Assembly (NCBI RefSeq): GCF_013839425.1
Contig: NZ_JACDNP010000007.1
Coordinates: forward strand, 1 to 64,000
Direction of reading: 5' to 3'
DNA length: 64,000 bases
Origin: Halorhabdus salina
GTDB lineage: Archaea > Halobacteriota > Halobacteria > Halobacteriales > Haloarculaceae
The notes under the pieces are model-generated. The model did not search any database. It was not told where the DNA came from and saw only the letters and a list, made by a program, of their open reading frames with translations. Position 1 is the first letter of the stretch. Each line of letters begins with the position of its first letter. The translations under genes were made by a program, and so were the position numbers. Positions 27,021 to 37,910 of the stretch are shown in pieces.

Positions 27021-27929
27021 ATGGCAACACTCGAAATCAATAGTCTCCACGCGAAGGTAGCCGAAGAAGGTGGCGAGCGGATTCTCGAAGGGGTCGATCT
27101 GACGGTCGAGTCCGGCGAGATTCACGCGCTGATGGGACCGAACGGCAGCGGGAAATCGACAACGGCGAAGATAATCGCCGGTCACCCTGCCTACGAGGTG
27201 ACCGACGGTGACGTATTGCTGCACCTTGACAGCGAGGAATACGACGAGGAGATTCCCGAGGACCTGCAGACGTGGGATCTCCTCGACCTCGAACCGAACG
27301 AGCGTGCAGCCCTCGGAATCTTCCTCGGCTTCCAGTATCCGGCCGAGATCGAAGGCGTCACCATGGTGAACTTCCTCCGAACGGCGCTGAACGCCAAGCT
27401 CGAGGGCCGCGAGGAGCTCTTCGAAAACGACGAGGAAGCAGAGGCCGAAGACGACGAAGAGGCGGGCTATGATACCTCGCCGATGGAAGGGGCCGCCGAC
27501 GAGGGCGAGGTCAGCGTCGCCGAGTTCCAGCAGCTCTTGAAAGAAAAGATGGAGCAGCTGGATATGGACGAGTCCTTCGCCGAGCGGTATCTCAACGTCG
27601 GGTTCTCCGGCGGCGAGAAGAAACAGAACGAGGTCCTGCAAGCGGCGATCCTCGAACCCGAGATCGCCGTGCTCGACGAGATCGACTCCGGGCTTGACAT
27701 CGACCGCCTTCAGGATGTCTCGAAGGGGATCAACTCCCTCCGGGACGACCAAGGGACGGGCGTTCTCCAGATCACCCACTACCAGCGCATCCTCGATTAC
27801 GTCGAGCCCGATCACGTCCACGTGATGCTCGACGGACAGATCGCACAGAGTGGCGGGCCGGAACTGGCCGAAAAGCTCGAAGACGAGGGCTACGATTGGG
27901 TTCGCGAGCAGGTTTACGAGGCTGCCTGA
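27021..27929 (+). CDS. sufC: Fe-S cluster assembly ATPase SufC
   Basis: The 302-residue ABC ATPase drives Fe-S scaffold assembly with SufB and SufD. Walker A GPNGSGKS is at 39-46, the signature FSGGEKK near 195 and the Walker B region VLDEIDSGLD near 215. Between about residues 128 and 165 an acidic insertion (rich in Glu and Asp) enlarges the helical subdomain and explains the length over the usual 250. It is the first gene of sufCBD; a purine-rich GAGAGGA upstream may act in ribosome binding. Confidence 0.93.
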   Translation: MATLEINSLHAKVAEEGGERILEGVDLTVESGEIHALMGPNGSGKSTTAKIIAGHPAYEVTDGDVLLHLDSEEYDEEIPEDLQTWDLLDLEPNERAALGIFLGFQYPAEIEGVTMVNFLRTALNAKLEGREELFENDEEAEAEDDEEAGYDTSPMEGAADEGEVSVAEFQQLLKEKMEQLDMDESFAERYLNVGFSGGEKKQNEVLQAAILEPEIAVLDEIDSGLDIDRLQDVSKGINSLRDDQGTGVLQITHYQRILDYVEPDHVHVMLDGQIAQSGGPELAEKLEDEGYDWVREQVYEAA

Positions 27930-27941
27930 GGTGACCAACGT

Positions 27942-29369
27942 ATGAGTTCAGACAACGACCTCGAATCGACCGACACGGAGGCTCGATTCGAATTCAAGAA
28001 AGAAGAGAAGTCGGCCTACGAAGCTGAGGTCGGCCTCACAGAGGAGACTGTCCGGAAGATCAGCGACGACAAGGACGAGCCCGATTGGATGCTCCAACGG
28101 CGCCTTCGCGCCTTGGAGCAGTACAAGGAAATGCCGATGCCGACGGACTGGCCCGGACAGCCGGACCTCTCGGAAGTCAACGTCGACGAGATCATCCCCT
28201 ACATCCGCCCAGACATCGAGACTCGCGGTGGCGAGGACGACTGGGACGACCTCCCCGACGAGATTCAGGACACCTTCGACAAGCTGGGCATCCCCGAGGC
28301 CGAACAGCAGGCCCTCTCTGGGGTCGGCGCTCAGTACGAGTCCGAGATCGTCTACCAGAACATGCAGGAGCAGTGGGAGGAGAAAGGCGTCGTGTTCATG
28401 GACATGGACAAGGCCGTCCAGGAACACCCCGAGCTCGTCCGTGAGCACTTCATGACCAAGGCTGTCCCGCCCAGCGACAACAAGTTCGCGGCGCTACACG
28501 GTGCGGTCTGGTCGGGCGGGAGCTTCGTCTACATCCCCGAGGGCGTCACTGTCCAGATGCCCATCCAGGCGTACTTCCGGATGAATTCGGAGGGAATGGG
28601 CCAGTTCGAGCACACCCTCATCATCGCCGAGGAGAACTCGGAAGTCCACTACATCGAGGGCTGTTCGGCACCCCAATACGCCCGTCACAATCTCCACAGT
28701 GGGGGCGTCGAAGTCTTCGTCAAGGAGGGTGCCCACGTCCAGTACTCGACGGTCCAGAACTGGTCGAAGAACACCTACAACCTCAACACCAAGCGCGCCA
28801 TCGCCGAGGCCGACGGCCGCATGGAGTGGATATCCGGGTCGATGGGCTCGAAGGCGACCATGCTGTACCCGAGTACGATCCTCAAGGGCCCCGGTGCCAG
28901 TGACAATCACATCACCATCGCCTTCGCGGGCGAAGGCCAGGACATCGACACCGGCGCGAAGGTCTACCACAACGCGCCCAACACGAAGTCCACCATCGAA
29001 TCGAAGTCCATCGCCAAGGACGGCGGGCGGACGAACTACCGCGGGCTGGTTCACATCGCCAATGGGGCGAAAGGATCCCAGACGAACGTCGAATGTGACG
29101 CGCTGATGTTCGACAACGAGAGTACGTCGGACACGATGCCGTACATGGAGATTCAGGATAACGAAGTTGACGTCGCCCACGAGGCAACTGTTGGGAAGAT
29201 CGGCGACGAGGACATCTTCTACCTCCAGAGCCGGGGCCTGGACGACGACGACGCAAAGCAGATGATTGTCGCTGGGTTCATCGAGCCGATCACGGAGGAG
29301 CTGCCGATCGAGTACGCCGTCGAACTCAACCGTCTCATCGAACTGGAGATGGAGGGGAGCCTCGGATGA
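27942..29369 (+). CDS. sufB: Fe-S cluster assembly protein SufB
   Basis: The 475-residue scaffold subunit builds Fe-S clusters with SufC and SufD. After an acidic N-terminus the beta-helix core begins near residue 130, with SDNKFAALHGAVWSGGSF. The conserved EGCSAPQY segment includes the Cys usually implicated in cluster building. Further motifs are the SVQNWSKN-like TVQNWSKNT and the C-terminal ESxSYLQSRGL-type EDIFYLQSRGL. No intein is present. The gene follows sufC by 12 bases and overlaps sufD by four bases. Confidence 0.94.
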   Translation: MSSDNDLESTDTEARFEFKKEEKSAYEAEVGLTEETVRKISDDKDEPDWMLQRRLRALEQYKEMPMPTDWPGQPDLSEVNVDEIIPYIRPDIETRGGEDDWDDLPDEIQDTFDKLGIPEAEQQALSGVGAQYESEIVYQNMQEQWEEKGVVFMDMDKAVQEHPELVREHFMTKAVPPSDNKFAALHGAVWSGGSFVYIPEGVTVQMPIQAYFRMNSEGMGQFEHTLIIAEENSEVHYIEGCSAPQYARHNLHSGGVEVFVKEGAHVQYSTVQNWSKNTYNLNTKRAIAEADGRMEWISGSMGSKATMLYPSTILKGPGASDNHITIAFAGEGQDIDTGAKVYHNAPNTKSTIESKSIAKDGGRTNYRGLVHIANGAKGSQTNVECDALMFDNESTSDTMPYMEIQDNEVDVAHEATVGKIGDEDIFYLQSRGLDDDDAKQMIVAGFIEPITEELPIEYAVELNRLIELEMEGSLG

Positions 29370-30577
29370 GCACGCAGGTACACGCAACTGTCACTGAAGC
29401 GGACGTCGAGCAGATCTCCGCGGAACTGGGCGAGCCGGACTGGCTAACTGAGACGCGCCTCGAGGCCTTCGAAGCGCTCGAAGCGCTTCCGATGCCGTCG
29501 GTCATCCGCACGCCCGGGCGAGACTGGACGAACCTCGACGCGCTGGATTACGAGGAACTCGTCGACCCGCTTGAGTGGGCCGAGGAAAAAGACCGCGTCG
29601 AGGCCGAGGGCGTCGAGGTGCTCTCCTGGGCGGAAGCTCTAGAGGACCACGGCGACCTGATTGAGGACCACTTCGGGAGTGTCGTCGATCCCCAGCGGGA
29701 CTATCTGACGGCGCTGTCGACGGCACTGTTCGGTGCCGGGACGGTCGTCTACGTCCCCGAGGGTGTCGACGCCGAGGACGTCAAGATCCGGACGACGATG
29801 AACTCCCGGTCGCTGTTCAACTACACCTTGGTCGTCGCCGAAAAATCGTCGTCAGTGACGATTCTGGAGCGCCAGCACACGGGCGAACCCGTCGAGGGCG
29901 ACCAGTACTATTCGGGTGTCGTCGAGGTCACTGCCGGCGAGAACGCCACCGTCCAGTACGGGGCCTTGCAGAATCTCGCCGAGGACACGTACAACTTCTC
30001 GATCAAGCGCGGCCACGCAGACACCTACGGGACGATCAACTGGATCGAAGGCAATCTCGGCTCGCGGCTGACCAAAACCAGCGTCGAAACCCGCTTGCTT
30101 GGCGACGGCTCTGAGTCGAAGATCGTCGGGGCCTTCTTCGGACACGACGACCAGCACTTCGATCTCGCCTCGCGCGTCTGGCACGAGGGCGAGCACACGA
30201 CGGCCGATCTCGTCACGCGAGGCGTGCTGGACGACACCGCCCGCTCGGTGTACGAGGGAGTTCAAGATGTCGGAGAAGATGCGTGGGACACCAACTCCTA
30301 CCAGCGGGAGAACACCCTCATGTTGAGCGACGACAGCGAGGCCGACGCCTCGCCGAAGTTGATCATCAACAACCACGACACGGAAGCCAGTCACTCCGCA
30401 ACGGTCGGGCAGGTCGACCAAGACGATCTGTTCTACATGACCTCACGTGGCGTCGACGAGGAATCGGCGACGAACATGCTCGTCGAAGGCTTCTTCGTGC
30501 CGGTGTTAGAAGAAGTCGAAGTCGACGAACTTCGCGAGGACCTGGACGCGCTGGTCCTCGAACGCCTGGGCATCTGA
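29366..30577 (+). CDS. sufD: Fe-S cluster assembly protein SufD
   Basis: The 403-residue paralogue of SufB shares its beta-helix core and ends with EDLFYMTSRG-like DDLFYMTSRGVDEE, followed by a C-terminal helix. It lacks the EGCSAPQY Cys region, as expected for SufD. It overlaps sufB by four bases (29366-29369), so the proteins are likely made in step. The next gene (ferritin-like) starts 95 bases later. Confidence 0.92.
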   Translation: MSTQVHATVTEADVEQISAELGEPDWLTETRLEAFEALEALPMPSVIRTPGRDWTNLDALDYEELVDPLEWAEEKDRVEAEGVEVLSWAEALEDHGDLIEDHFGSVVDPQRDYLTALSTALFGAGTVVYVPEGVDAEDVKIRTTMNSRSLFNYTLVVAEKSSSVTILERQHTGEPVEGDQYYSGVVEVTAGENATVQYGALQNLAEDTYNFSIKRGHADTYGTINWIEGNLGSRLTKTSVETRLLGDGSESKIVGAFFGHDDQHFDLASRVWHEGEHTTADLVTRGVLDDTARSVYEGVQDVGEDAWDTNSYQRENTLMLSDDSEADASPKLIINNHDTEASHSATVGQVDQDDLFYMTSRGVDEESATNMLVEGFFVPVLEEVEVDELREDLDALVLERLGI

Positions 30578-30672
30578 CCTCGGAGATTGGGATCCGGGAA
30601 CGAGTTTAAGGGCGTGCCACACGGAGCCTCACACATGTCTCTCGGCCCCAATCGCATACCGGAGGTGAGTCG

Positions 30673-31152
30673 GTGAGCCTCAGAGAGCCGATCGCCTCAG
30701 ACCACCAGCTCGCCCGACTCTTACAGATCGGCGTCGTCCTGCAGGAAGTTATCGAAGCCAGGTCGAGCAAGCATATTGAATCGAACGACGGTCTCGAAGG
30801 GGAGCTACACGCACTCCTTGAGGACGCGATCGACCAGGCGAACACCCATCGACGGCGCTTAGAGACCCTAATCGACGATCTCGACGCTAACAGCGTGGCC
30901 TACGAGGACATCGAACCACTGGTCGAGGCCCAGTACCAGGCCGATCAGGACTTCGACGATATCGTGTACGACCAACTCTGTAACGCCGAAACAGCCTACA
31001 AGTTCTTCGACGACCTCCTTGATGCACTCGCCGAAAGCGAGGCGTCCGTTGGAATCGACAGCGACGAACTGGAACAAACGCTTGGCGACCTACGTGGGGC
31101 CGAAGCCCGGGGCGTCGAGGCGGTAACGGACGTCATGGAGGAACGAGCATGA
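30673..31152 (+). CDS. Ferritin-like domain protein
   Basis: The 159-residue, almost wholly helical acidic protein has an alternating Glu/His pattern of a four-helix bundle (LQEVIEARSS, EGELHALLEDAIDQANTHRRRLE, VEAQYQADQDFDDIV). This recalls rubrerythrin/ferritin-like di-iron proteins. Whether a complete di-iron site exists cannot be told without alignment. The position between sufD and a DtxR-type regulator supports a role in iron handling. The start is GTG 30673 after a GAGGTGAG sequence that may bind ribosomes. Confidence 0.7.
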   Translation: MSLREPIASDHQLARLLQIGVVLQEVIEARSSKHIESNDGLEGELHALLEDAIDQANTHRRRLETLIDDLDANSVAYEDIEPLVEAQYQADQDFDDIVYDQLCNAETAYKFFDDLLDALAESEASVGIDSDELEQTLGDLRGAEARGVEAVTDVMEERA

Positions 31153-31198
31153 ACACTGGGCCAGCGGTGATCGACAGAACGAGACGGAGGGATGCGAC

Positions 31199-31630
31199 GT
31201 GAATACTGCAGACCAATATCTCAAGGCCATCTACCTCGTCCAGCAACAGACAGACGAACCGGCTTCTACCGGCCGGATCGCCGATCGACTGGGCGTGAGC
31301 CCAGCCAGCGCCAACGAGATGGTCGGCAAGCTCGAGGAACGCGGGTTAGCCGATCACGAGAAGTACAACGGTGTAACGCTGACTGACGAGGGAATCATCC
31401 AGGCCAGAGACGCGCTTGAGACGTATTGTATCATCGAACGATTCCTCTTTCAGGTACTGGAAGTCGAAGAATTCCGAACCGAAGCCCGGCAACTCGAGAG
31501 TGTTATCGACGAGACAGTCGCCGAACGCCTCGATACGATCGTCGAGCGCGAACCGGAGTGCCCGGACTGTTTCGACGCCGAAAACGACGTCTGTGAGTGT
31601 CTCGACGTCGAGTTCGGTGCCTCGGATTGA
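31199..31630 (+). CDS. DtxR/IdeR-family metal-dependent regulator (SirR-like)
   Basis: The 143-residue protein has the family N-terminus NTADQYLKAIYLVQQ and a winged helix (TGRIADRLGVSPASANEMVGKL). A dimerisation and metal-binding region follows (YCIIERFLFQVLEVEEF). The C-terminal CPDCFDAENDVCECLD adds a Cys cluster that may bind metal. Members repress iron or manganese uptake genes when metal is bound. The start is GTG 31199. Neighbours suf and ferritin-like point to iron. Confidence 0.85.
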   Translation: MNTADQYLKAIYLVQQQTDEPASTGRIADRLGVSPASANEMVGKLEERGLADHEKYNGVTLTDEGIIQARDALETYCIIERFLFQVLEVEEFRTEARQLESVIDETVAERLDTIVEREPECPDCFDAENDVCECLDVEFGASD

Positions 31631-31654
31631 CTGTCCACCTGGAAAGACGAATGC

Positions 31655-32140
31655 TCACCGGCGAAGCAGCGACTGGAGACGCTCGAAAATTCCCTCGTCG
31701 TCGCCGAGTTTGAGGTAATAGGCGTCGCCACCATCTTCGTAATAGCCGTCGATCCGGCGGACGATCTCGAAGCCGATATGCTGATAGAATTGCATCGCTT
31801 CGCGGTTGGTCGTCCGAGCGTGACAGGAAACGTTCCGATAATCTTTGACGACACGAGCGACGAGTCGTTTCCCCAACCCCTGCCCACGATACTCCGGATC
31901 GACCGCCAGAAAGAGCATATAGCCGTCGCGGCGGACCGCTGCAAATCCAATCAGCGTCGAACGCCGCCCACCGTCATAATAGGCGTAGACGGTCGAGCGA
32001 CGGTAGGCGTTTTCGAAGAACCGGCGGCGCTGCCGGAGAACGCCGTTCTCCTCGCGGATGCGTTCTTTGAGCTGCCACGCGGCCTCGACGAAGTCGTCGT
32101 CGCCGCGTTCGACGCGTGTTGACTCGACGGTCACGCTCAC
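31655..32140 (-). CDS. GNAT-family N-acetyltransferase
   Basis: The 161-residue protein has the GNAT fold. The acetyl-CoA pyrophosphate motif is VDPEYRGQGLGKRLV near residues 100-114, and the C-terminal FYQHIGFEIVRRI is typical of RimI-like members. Substrate is unknown. The start is GTG 32140, with a TATA-like AATTATA (plus-strand 32164-32170) about 28 bases upstream. Confidence 0.8.
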   Translation of the reverse strand: MSVTVESTRVERGDDDFVEAAWQLKERIREENGVLRQRRRFFENAYRRSTVYAYYDGGRRSTLIGFAAVRRDGYMLFLAVDPEYRGQGLGKRLVARVVKDYRNVSCHARTTNREAMQFYQHIGFEIVRRIDGYYEDGGDAYYLKLGDDEGIFERLQSLLRR

Positions 32141-32248
32141 TATCGGCCATAATACGCTCCAGCCTATAATTCCACCGCCCGACAGAGGATTTGCCGGCCA
32201 GTTTCTCGTCCCGCAATGCTTTCAGGAGTGCCGCCAAACACTGTCTAT

Positions 32249-33022
32249 ATGTCGCTGTCCGATCGGTCCCGGGATCGTGCCACGAAGCTACGCGAACGCG
32301 TCAAACAGTCGCTCTTTACGGGACTTGCTATCACCGTGCCGCTATTGATTACGCTGGTTGTGCTCAGTCTCGTCGCCGGGTTCGTCTTCGGCCAGCTCGA
32401 CCCATTGATCGAGGTACTCGAAAACATCGCGGGGGCAGATAGTGGGACCCCACGGATCGTTCTGGAACTACTGGCAGTCCTGATTATCCTATTCGTGATC
32501 TTTCTGATCGGATTTGCCGCCGAGAGCCGCCAGGGGGACGGCCATCTCGAGGCACGATTCGACCGGGCGATGGGGAATATTCCCGGGGTTGGAACTGTCT
32601 ACCGGACGTTCGACGAGATGAGCGAGATGGTCACGGACGCCGACACGGCCAGTTTCAAAGAGGTGAAACTCGTCGAATTCCCGACGCCCAACTCATATGC
32701 ACTAGGATTCGTCACCGCTGAGACGCCAGATCGCTTCGAAGAACGTATCGACGACGGCGAGATGCTGACACTGTACGTGCCGATGTCACCGAACCCCGTC
32801 ATGGGAGGATACGTCATCTACGTCCCGAAAGACCGCTGTGTGGACGTGGATATGAGTATCGAGGCAGGGATCAAGTCGATCATGACCAGCGGCGTCTCGA
32901 TCGGCGAGGAAACGACAGCCGAAGAGGTCGAGAGTGTCCTCCCCGACGCCGAGGACTTCCCCGTTGACTTGCCGATGACAAACGAGGATGCCGAATCGAC
33001 GACGGACGGTGACAGCCAGTGA
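32249..33022 (+). CDS. DUF502 membrane protein
   Basis: The 257-residue protein has a basic N-terminus and two hydrophobic segments (about 20-50 and 70-95). A soluble domain follows with NIPGVGTVYRTF, the SYALGFVT segment and PNPVMGGYVIYVP, which are the hallmarks of DUF502. The family is widespread in bacteria and archaea and has no firm function. The ATG at 32249 is chosen because upstream residues from 32216 do not look like the family. The gene overlaps archease by four bases (33019-33022). Confidence 0.85.
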   Translation: MSLSDRSRDRATKLRERVKQSLFTGLAITVPLLITLVVLSLVAGFVFGQLDPLIEVLENIAGADSGTPRIVLELLAVLIILFVIFLIGFAAESRQGDGHLEARFDRAMGNIPGVGTVYRTFDEMSEMVTDADTASFKEVKLVEFPTPNSYALGFVTAETPDRFEERIDDGEMLTLYVPMSPNPVMGGYVIYVPKDRCVDVDMSIEAGIKSIMTSGVSIGEETTAEEVESVLPDAEDFPVDLPMTNEDAESTTDGDSQ

Positions 33023-33429
33023 GTTTCGAGCTGAGGGACCACACGGCGGACGTGGCTGTCGAGGCGACGGGAGAAACACTGGGAGGCGTGTTTGCAGCGA
33101 CGGCCGACGGAATGGCTGGTGCGATGTGCGAGACCGTCCCGACAACCGGCGACCGATTTGAGTGTGCCGTCACTGCCGAGCGTCGAGATGCGCTTCTGTT
33201 CGATTATCTGGACGAACTCATCTACCAACGGGACGTTCGGGGCGTCCTCCCGGTCGATAATCGAGCCACAGTCGAGAAGTCCGGCGACGACTGGTCAGTC
33301 GACGCTAGCGCTCGGGGCGTCCCCCTGGAAACGATCTCCGCCCGAGAGATCAAAGCCGTCACGTACTCCGAAATGGTCCTCGAAACGACTGAGGACGGCT
33401 GGCACGTCTACGTCGTCCTCGACGTCTAA
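33019..33429 (+). CDS. Archease, RtcB ligase cofactor
   Basis: The 136-residue protein starts with the family motif DHTADV and has conserved acidic residues in LLFDYLDELIY and the KAVTYSEM strand. Archease speeds guanylation of RtcB, allows multiple turnovers and widens its nucleotide use in tRNA splicing. Here rtcB lies 2.4 kb downstream on the same strand, with katG between. The start is GTG 33019, overlapping DUF502, so the two are translated together. Confidence 0.92.
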   Translation: MSFELRDHTADVAVEATGETLGGVFAATADGMAGAMCETVPTTGDRFECAVTAERRDALLFDYLDELIYQRDVRGVLPVDNRATVEKSGDDWSVDASARGVPLETISAREIKAVTYSEMVLETTEDGWHVYVVLDV

Positions 33430-35747
<2,318 letters not shown>

Positions 35748-35833
35748 CGGCCGTCTCACCCTCACGCGTTTGCCGATCCGACGACGTCCTCCGCTTCGAA
35801 CCTTACTTTGTGCCACAGGTTCTACCAACGCGT

Positions 35834-37294
35834 ATGACTACCTACGACGCCGGCGAGTTCACCTTGGAGAAGGTTCGCGAGTACGTCTGGGAGCTCCCAC
35901 AGGAGGGCGAAATGCGCGTCCCGGCGCGAGTCCTCGCAAGCGAGGCGCTCCTGGACGAGATCAGCGATGACCTCTCGCTGCAGCAACTCAAGAACACCAG
36001 CCACCTCCCCGGAATCCAGAAGTACGCCATCGCGATGCCCGACGCCCACCAGGGCTATGGTTTCCCCGTCGGGGGCGTCGCCGGCATCGATGCCGAAGAT
36101 GGCGTGATTTCGCCGGGAGCGGTGGGCTACGATATAAATTGCGGCGTACGGATGTTGAAGACGGATCTGGAATATAGTGATATCCAGGGTCGCGAAGAGG
36201 AACTCGTCGATGCCCTCTTCGAAGCGATTCCGGCCGGCCTGGGCGGTGGCGGTGTCGTCCAGACGGACGTTGAAACGCTGGAAGACGTGCTCGAACGCGG
36301 CGTCGACTGGGCGCTTGAAGAGGGCTACGCCGTCGAGGACGACCTCGCCCACTGTGAGGATGAGGGCGTGCGGCCAGGTGCCGACGCCGCTGCCGTCTCG
36401 AAGAAGGCCAAAGACAGGGGCCGCCAGCAACTCGGGAGTCTCGGTAGCGGGAATCATTTCTTGGAGGTCCAGCGCGTTACGGACGTCTACCGCGACGACG
36501 TCGCGGAGAGCTTCGGCCTCGAAGAAGACCAGATCGTCGTCCTGATTCACTGTGGCTCGCGCGGACTGGGCCACCAGGTCTGTACCGACTACCTGCGGGA
36601 GATCGAACAGACCCACCAGGGACTGTTGAACGAGTTGCCGGACAAGGAACTCGCGGCCGCGCCGGCGGGCAGCCATCTCGCCGAGGAGTACTACGCCGCG
36701 ATGAACGCCGCGATCAACTTCGCGTGGGTCAACCGACAGCTCATCATGCATCGGACGCGAGAGGTCTTCGCCGACGTGTTCGACCGTGACTGGCGTGACA
36801 TGGAGATGGATCTCCTATACGACGTGGCCCACAACATTGCAAAGAAGGAGGCACACGATATCGACGGAGAGGATCGAGAACTCTTCGTCCACCGGAAAGG
36901 TGCGACACGGGCGTTCCCGGCCGGCCATCCCGAGGTGCCGGCCGCATATCGGGATGTCGGCCAGCCGATCATCATCCCCGGAAGTATGGGCGCCGGGAGC
37001 TACATTCTGCGCGGCGGCGAGCACTCGATGGAAGAGACGTTCGGCTCGACGGCCCACGGCGCAGGTCGATTGATGTCCCGGACCGAAGCCAAAGACATCT
37101 ACTGGGGAGAGGACGTCCAAGACGATCTACAGGATCACCAGCAGATCTACGTCAGAGCCGAAAGCGGTGCGACGGTTGCCGAGGAAGCGCCGGGCGTCTA
37201 CAAGGATGTCGACGAAGTGGTCCGGGTCTCGGATGCACTCGGCATCGGTGATCGCGTCGCGCGGACGTTCCCGGTGTGTAACATCAAGGGCTGA
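35834..37294 (+). CDS. rtcB: tRNA-splicing ligase RtcB
   Basis: The 486-residue Mn/GTP-dependent ligase joins 2',3'-cyclic phosphate and 5'-OH RNA ends, sealing tRNA exons. Motifs are DAHQGYGFPVGGVAG, YDINCGVRML with the metal-binding Asp and Cys, GSGNHF, HCGSRGLGHQ, and AHGAGRLMSR whose His accepts GMP. No intein is present. The upstream ORF start at 35810 adds eight residues; ATG 35834 with CCTTACTTTG about 28 bases upstream is preferred. The tRNA-Trp at 4783 is one natural substrate. Confidence 0.94.
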   Translation: MTTYDAGEFTLEKVREYVWELPQEGEMRVPARVLASEALLDEISDDLSLQQLKNTSHLPGIQKYAIAMPDAHQGYGFPVGGVAGIDAEDGVISPGAVGYDINCGVRMLKTDLEYSDIQGREEELVDALFEAIPAGLGGGGVVQTDVETLEDVLERGVDWALEEGYAVEDDLAHCEDEGVRPGADAAAVSKKAKDRGRQQLGSLGSGNHFLEVQRVTDVYRDDVAESFGLEEDQIVVLIHCGSRGLGHQVCTDYLREIEQTHQGLLNELPDKELAAAPAGSHLAEEYYAAMNAAINFAWVNRQLIMHRTREVFADVFDRDWRDMEMDLLYDVAHNIAKKEAHDIDGEDRELFVHRKGATRAFPAGHPEVPAAYRDVGQPIIIPGSMGAGSYILRGGEHSMEETFGSTAHGAGRLMSRTEAKDIYWGEDVQDDLQDHQQIYVRAESGATVAEEAPGVYKDVDEVVRVSDALGIGDRVARTFPVCNIKG

Positions 37295-37306
37295 CGGCCT
37301 CGCTGT

Positions 37307-37750
37307 CTACGGACCGTCCGCACCCGTCCAGCTGTCGAGTACCGCTGTCCCGTTCGCTGTTGCGTTCCACCAGACGAGATCTATCTCATCGTTCGCCCCT
37401 ATCGGTGCGCCGTAGGCCCCACCTTGGGCGACCTGTACAATGTCTCCTTCTTGTATCATTCTCGATTCGTTCCATCCTGCGAGGGCCGCCCACGTCACGT
37501 TCCCATCTTGCCCTTCGACGTAGACGTCCGCGGCCCGAATACTATCGCCCGTCTCGTGTGTCACAATCAATGCGCTGCTCTGCTCGACATACCGGAAGGT
37601 AAAGTTAGCACTGGGGGCACCGGAATCACTGGGCGCGAGCAAGAACACGTTCAGTCCCATCCCGACGACGAGTAACAGCGCCATGGCAACGAGCGTGGCG
37701 ACGGCCATCATCTCAGAGACAGCGCGGTCATCGGGTTCGGACGCGGCCAT
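37307..37750 (-). CDS. Archaeal type IV pilin-like protein
   Basis: The 147-residue protein has a class III signal: charged DDRA before VSEMMAVATLV and a hydrophobic helix (about 10-35) that would build the pilus core. Cleavage by the prepilin peptidase is expected between Ala and Val. The mature part is rich in beta-type sequence and has Asn-X-Ser/Thr sites (NFT, NVT, NES, NAT, NGT) for N-glycosylation. It is probably a minor pilin or adhesion protein. No pilus assembly ATPase gene lies nearby. Confidence 0.82.
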   Translation of the reverse strand: MAASEPDDRAVSEMMAVATLVAMALLLVVGMGLNVFLLAPSDSGAPSANFTFRYVEQSSALIVTHETGDSIRAADVYVEGQDGNVTWAALAGWNESRMIQEGDIVQVAQGGAYGAPIGANDEIDLVWWNATANGTAVLDSWTGADGP

Positions 37751-37910
37751 GCAAGTTGATTCGACCGCGTCACTGAAAGATTACACGCCCTGTTACCCCC
37801 CGAGACGGGCAGCCATCGACAAGCGATCTGAGCCACAACCGAGACGGAACTGACCGGAGTTTCGGTGGGTGGTCACAACGCTTTTTTCTTCCGGGACAGT
37901 CTCTGCGTGC

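Noticed and set aside
26982-27938. 318-codon minus-strand frame over sufC
   Set aside because: It is an antisense shadow; sufC has all its ABC motifs.
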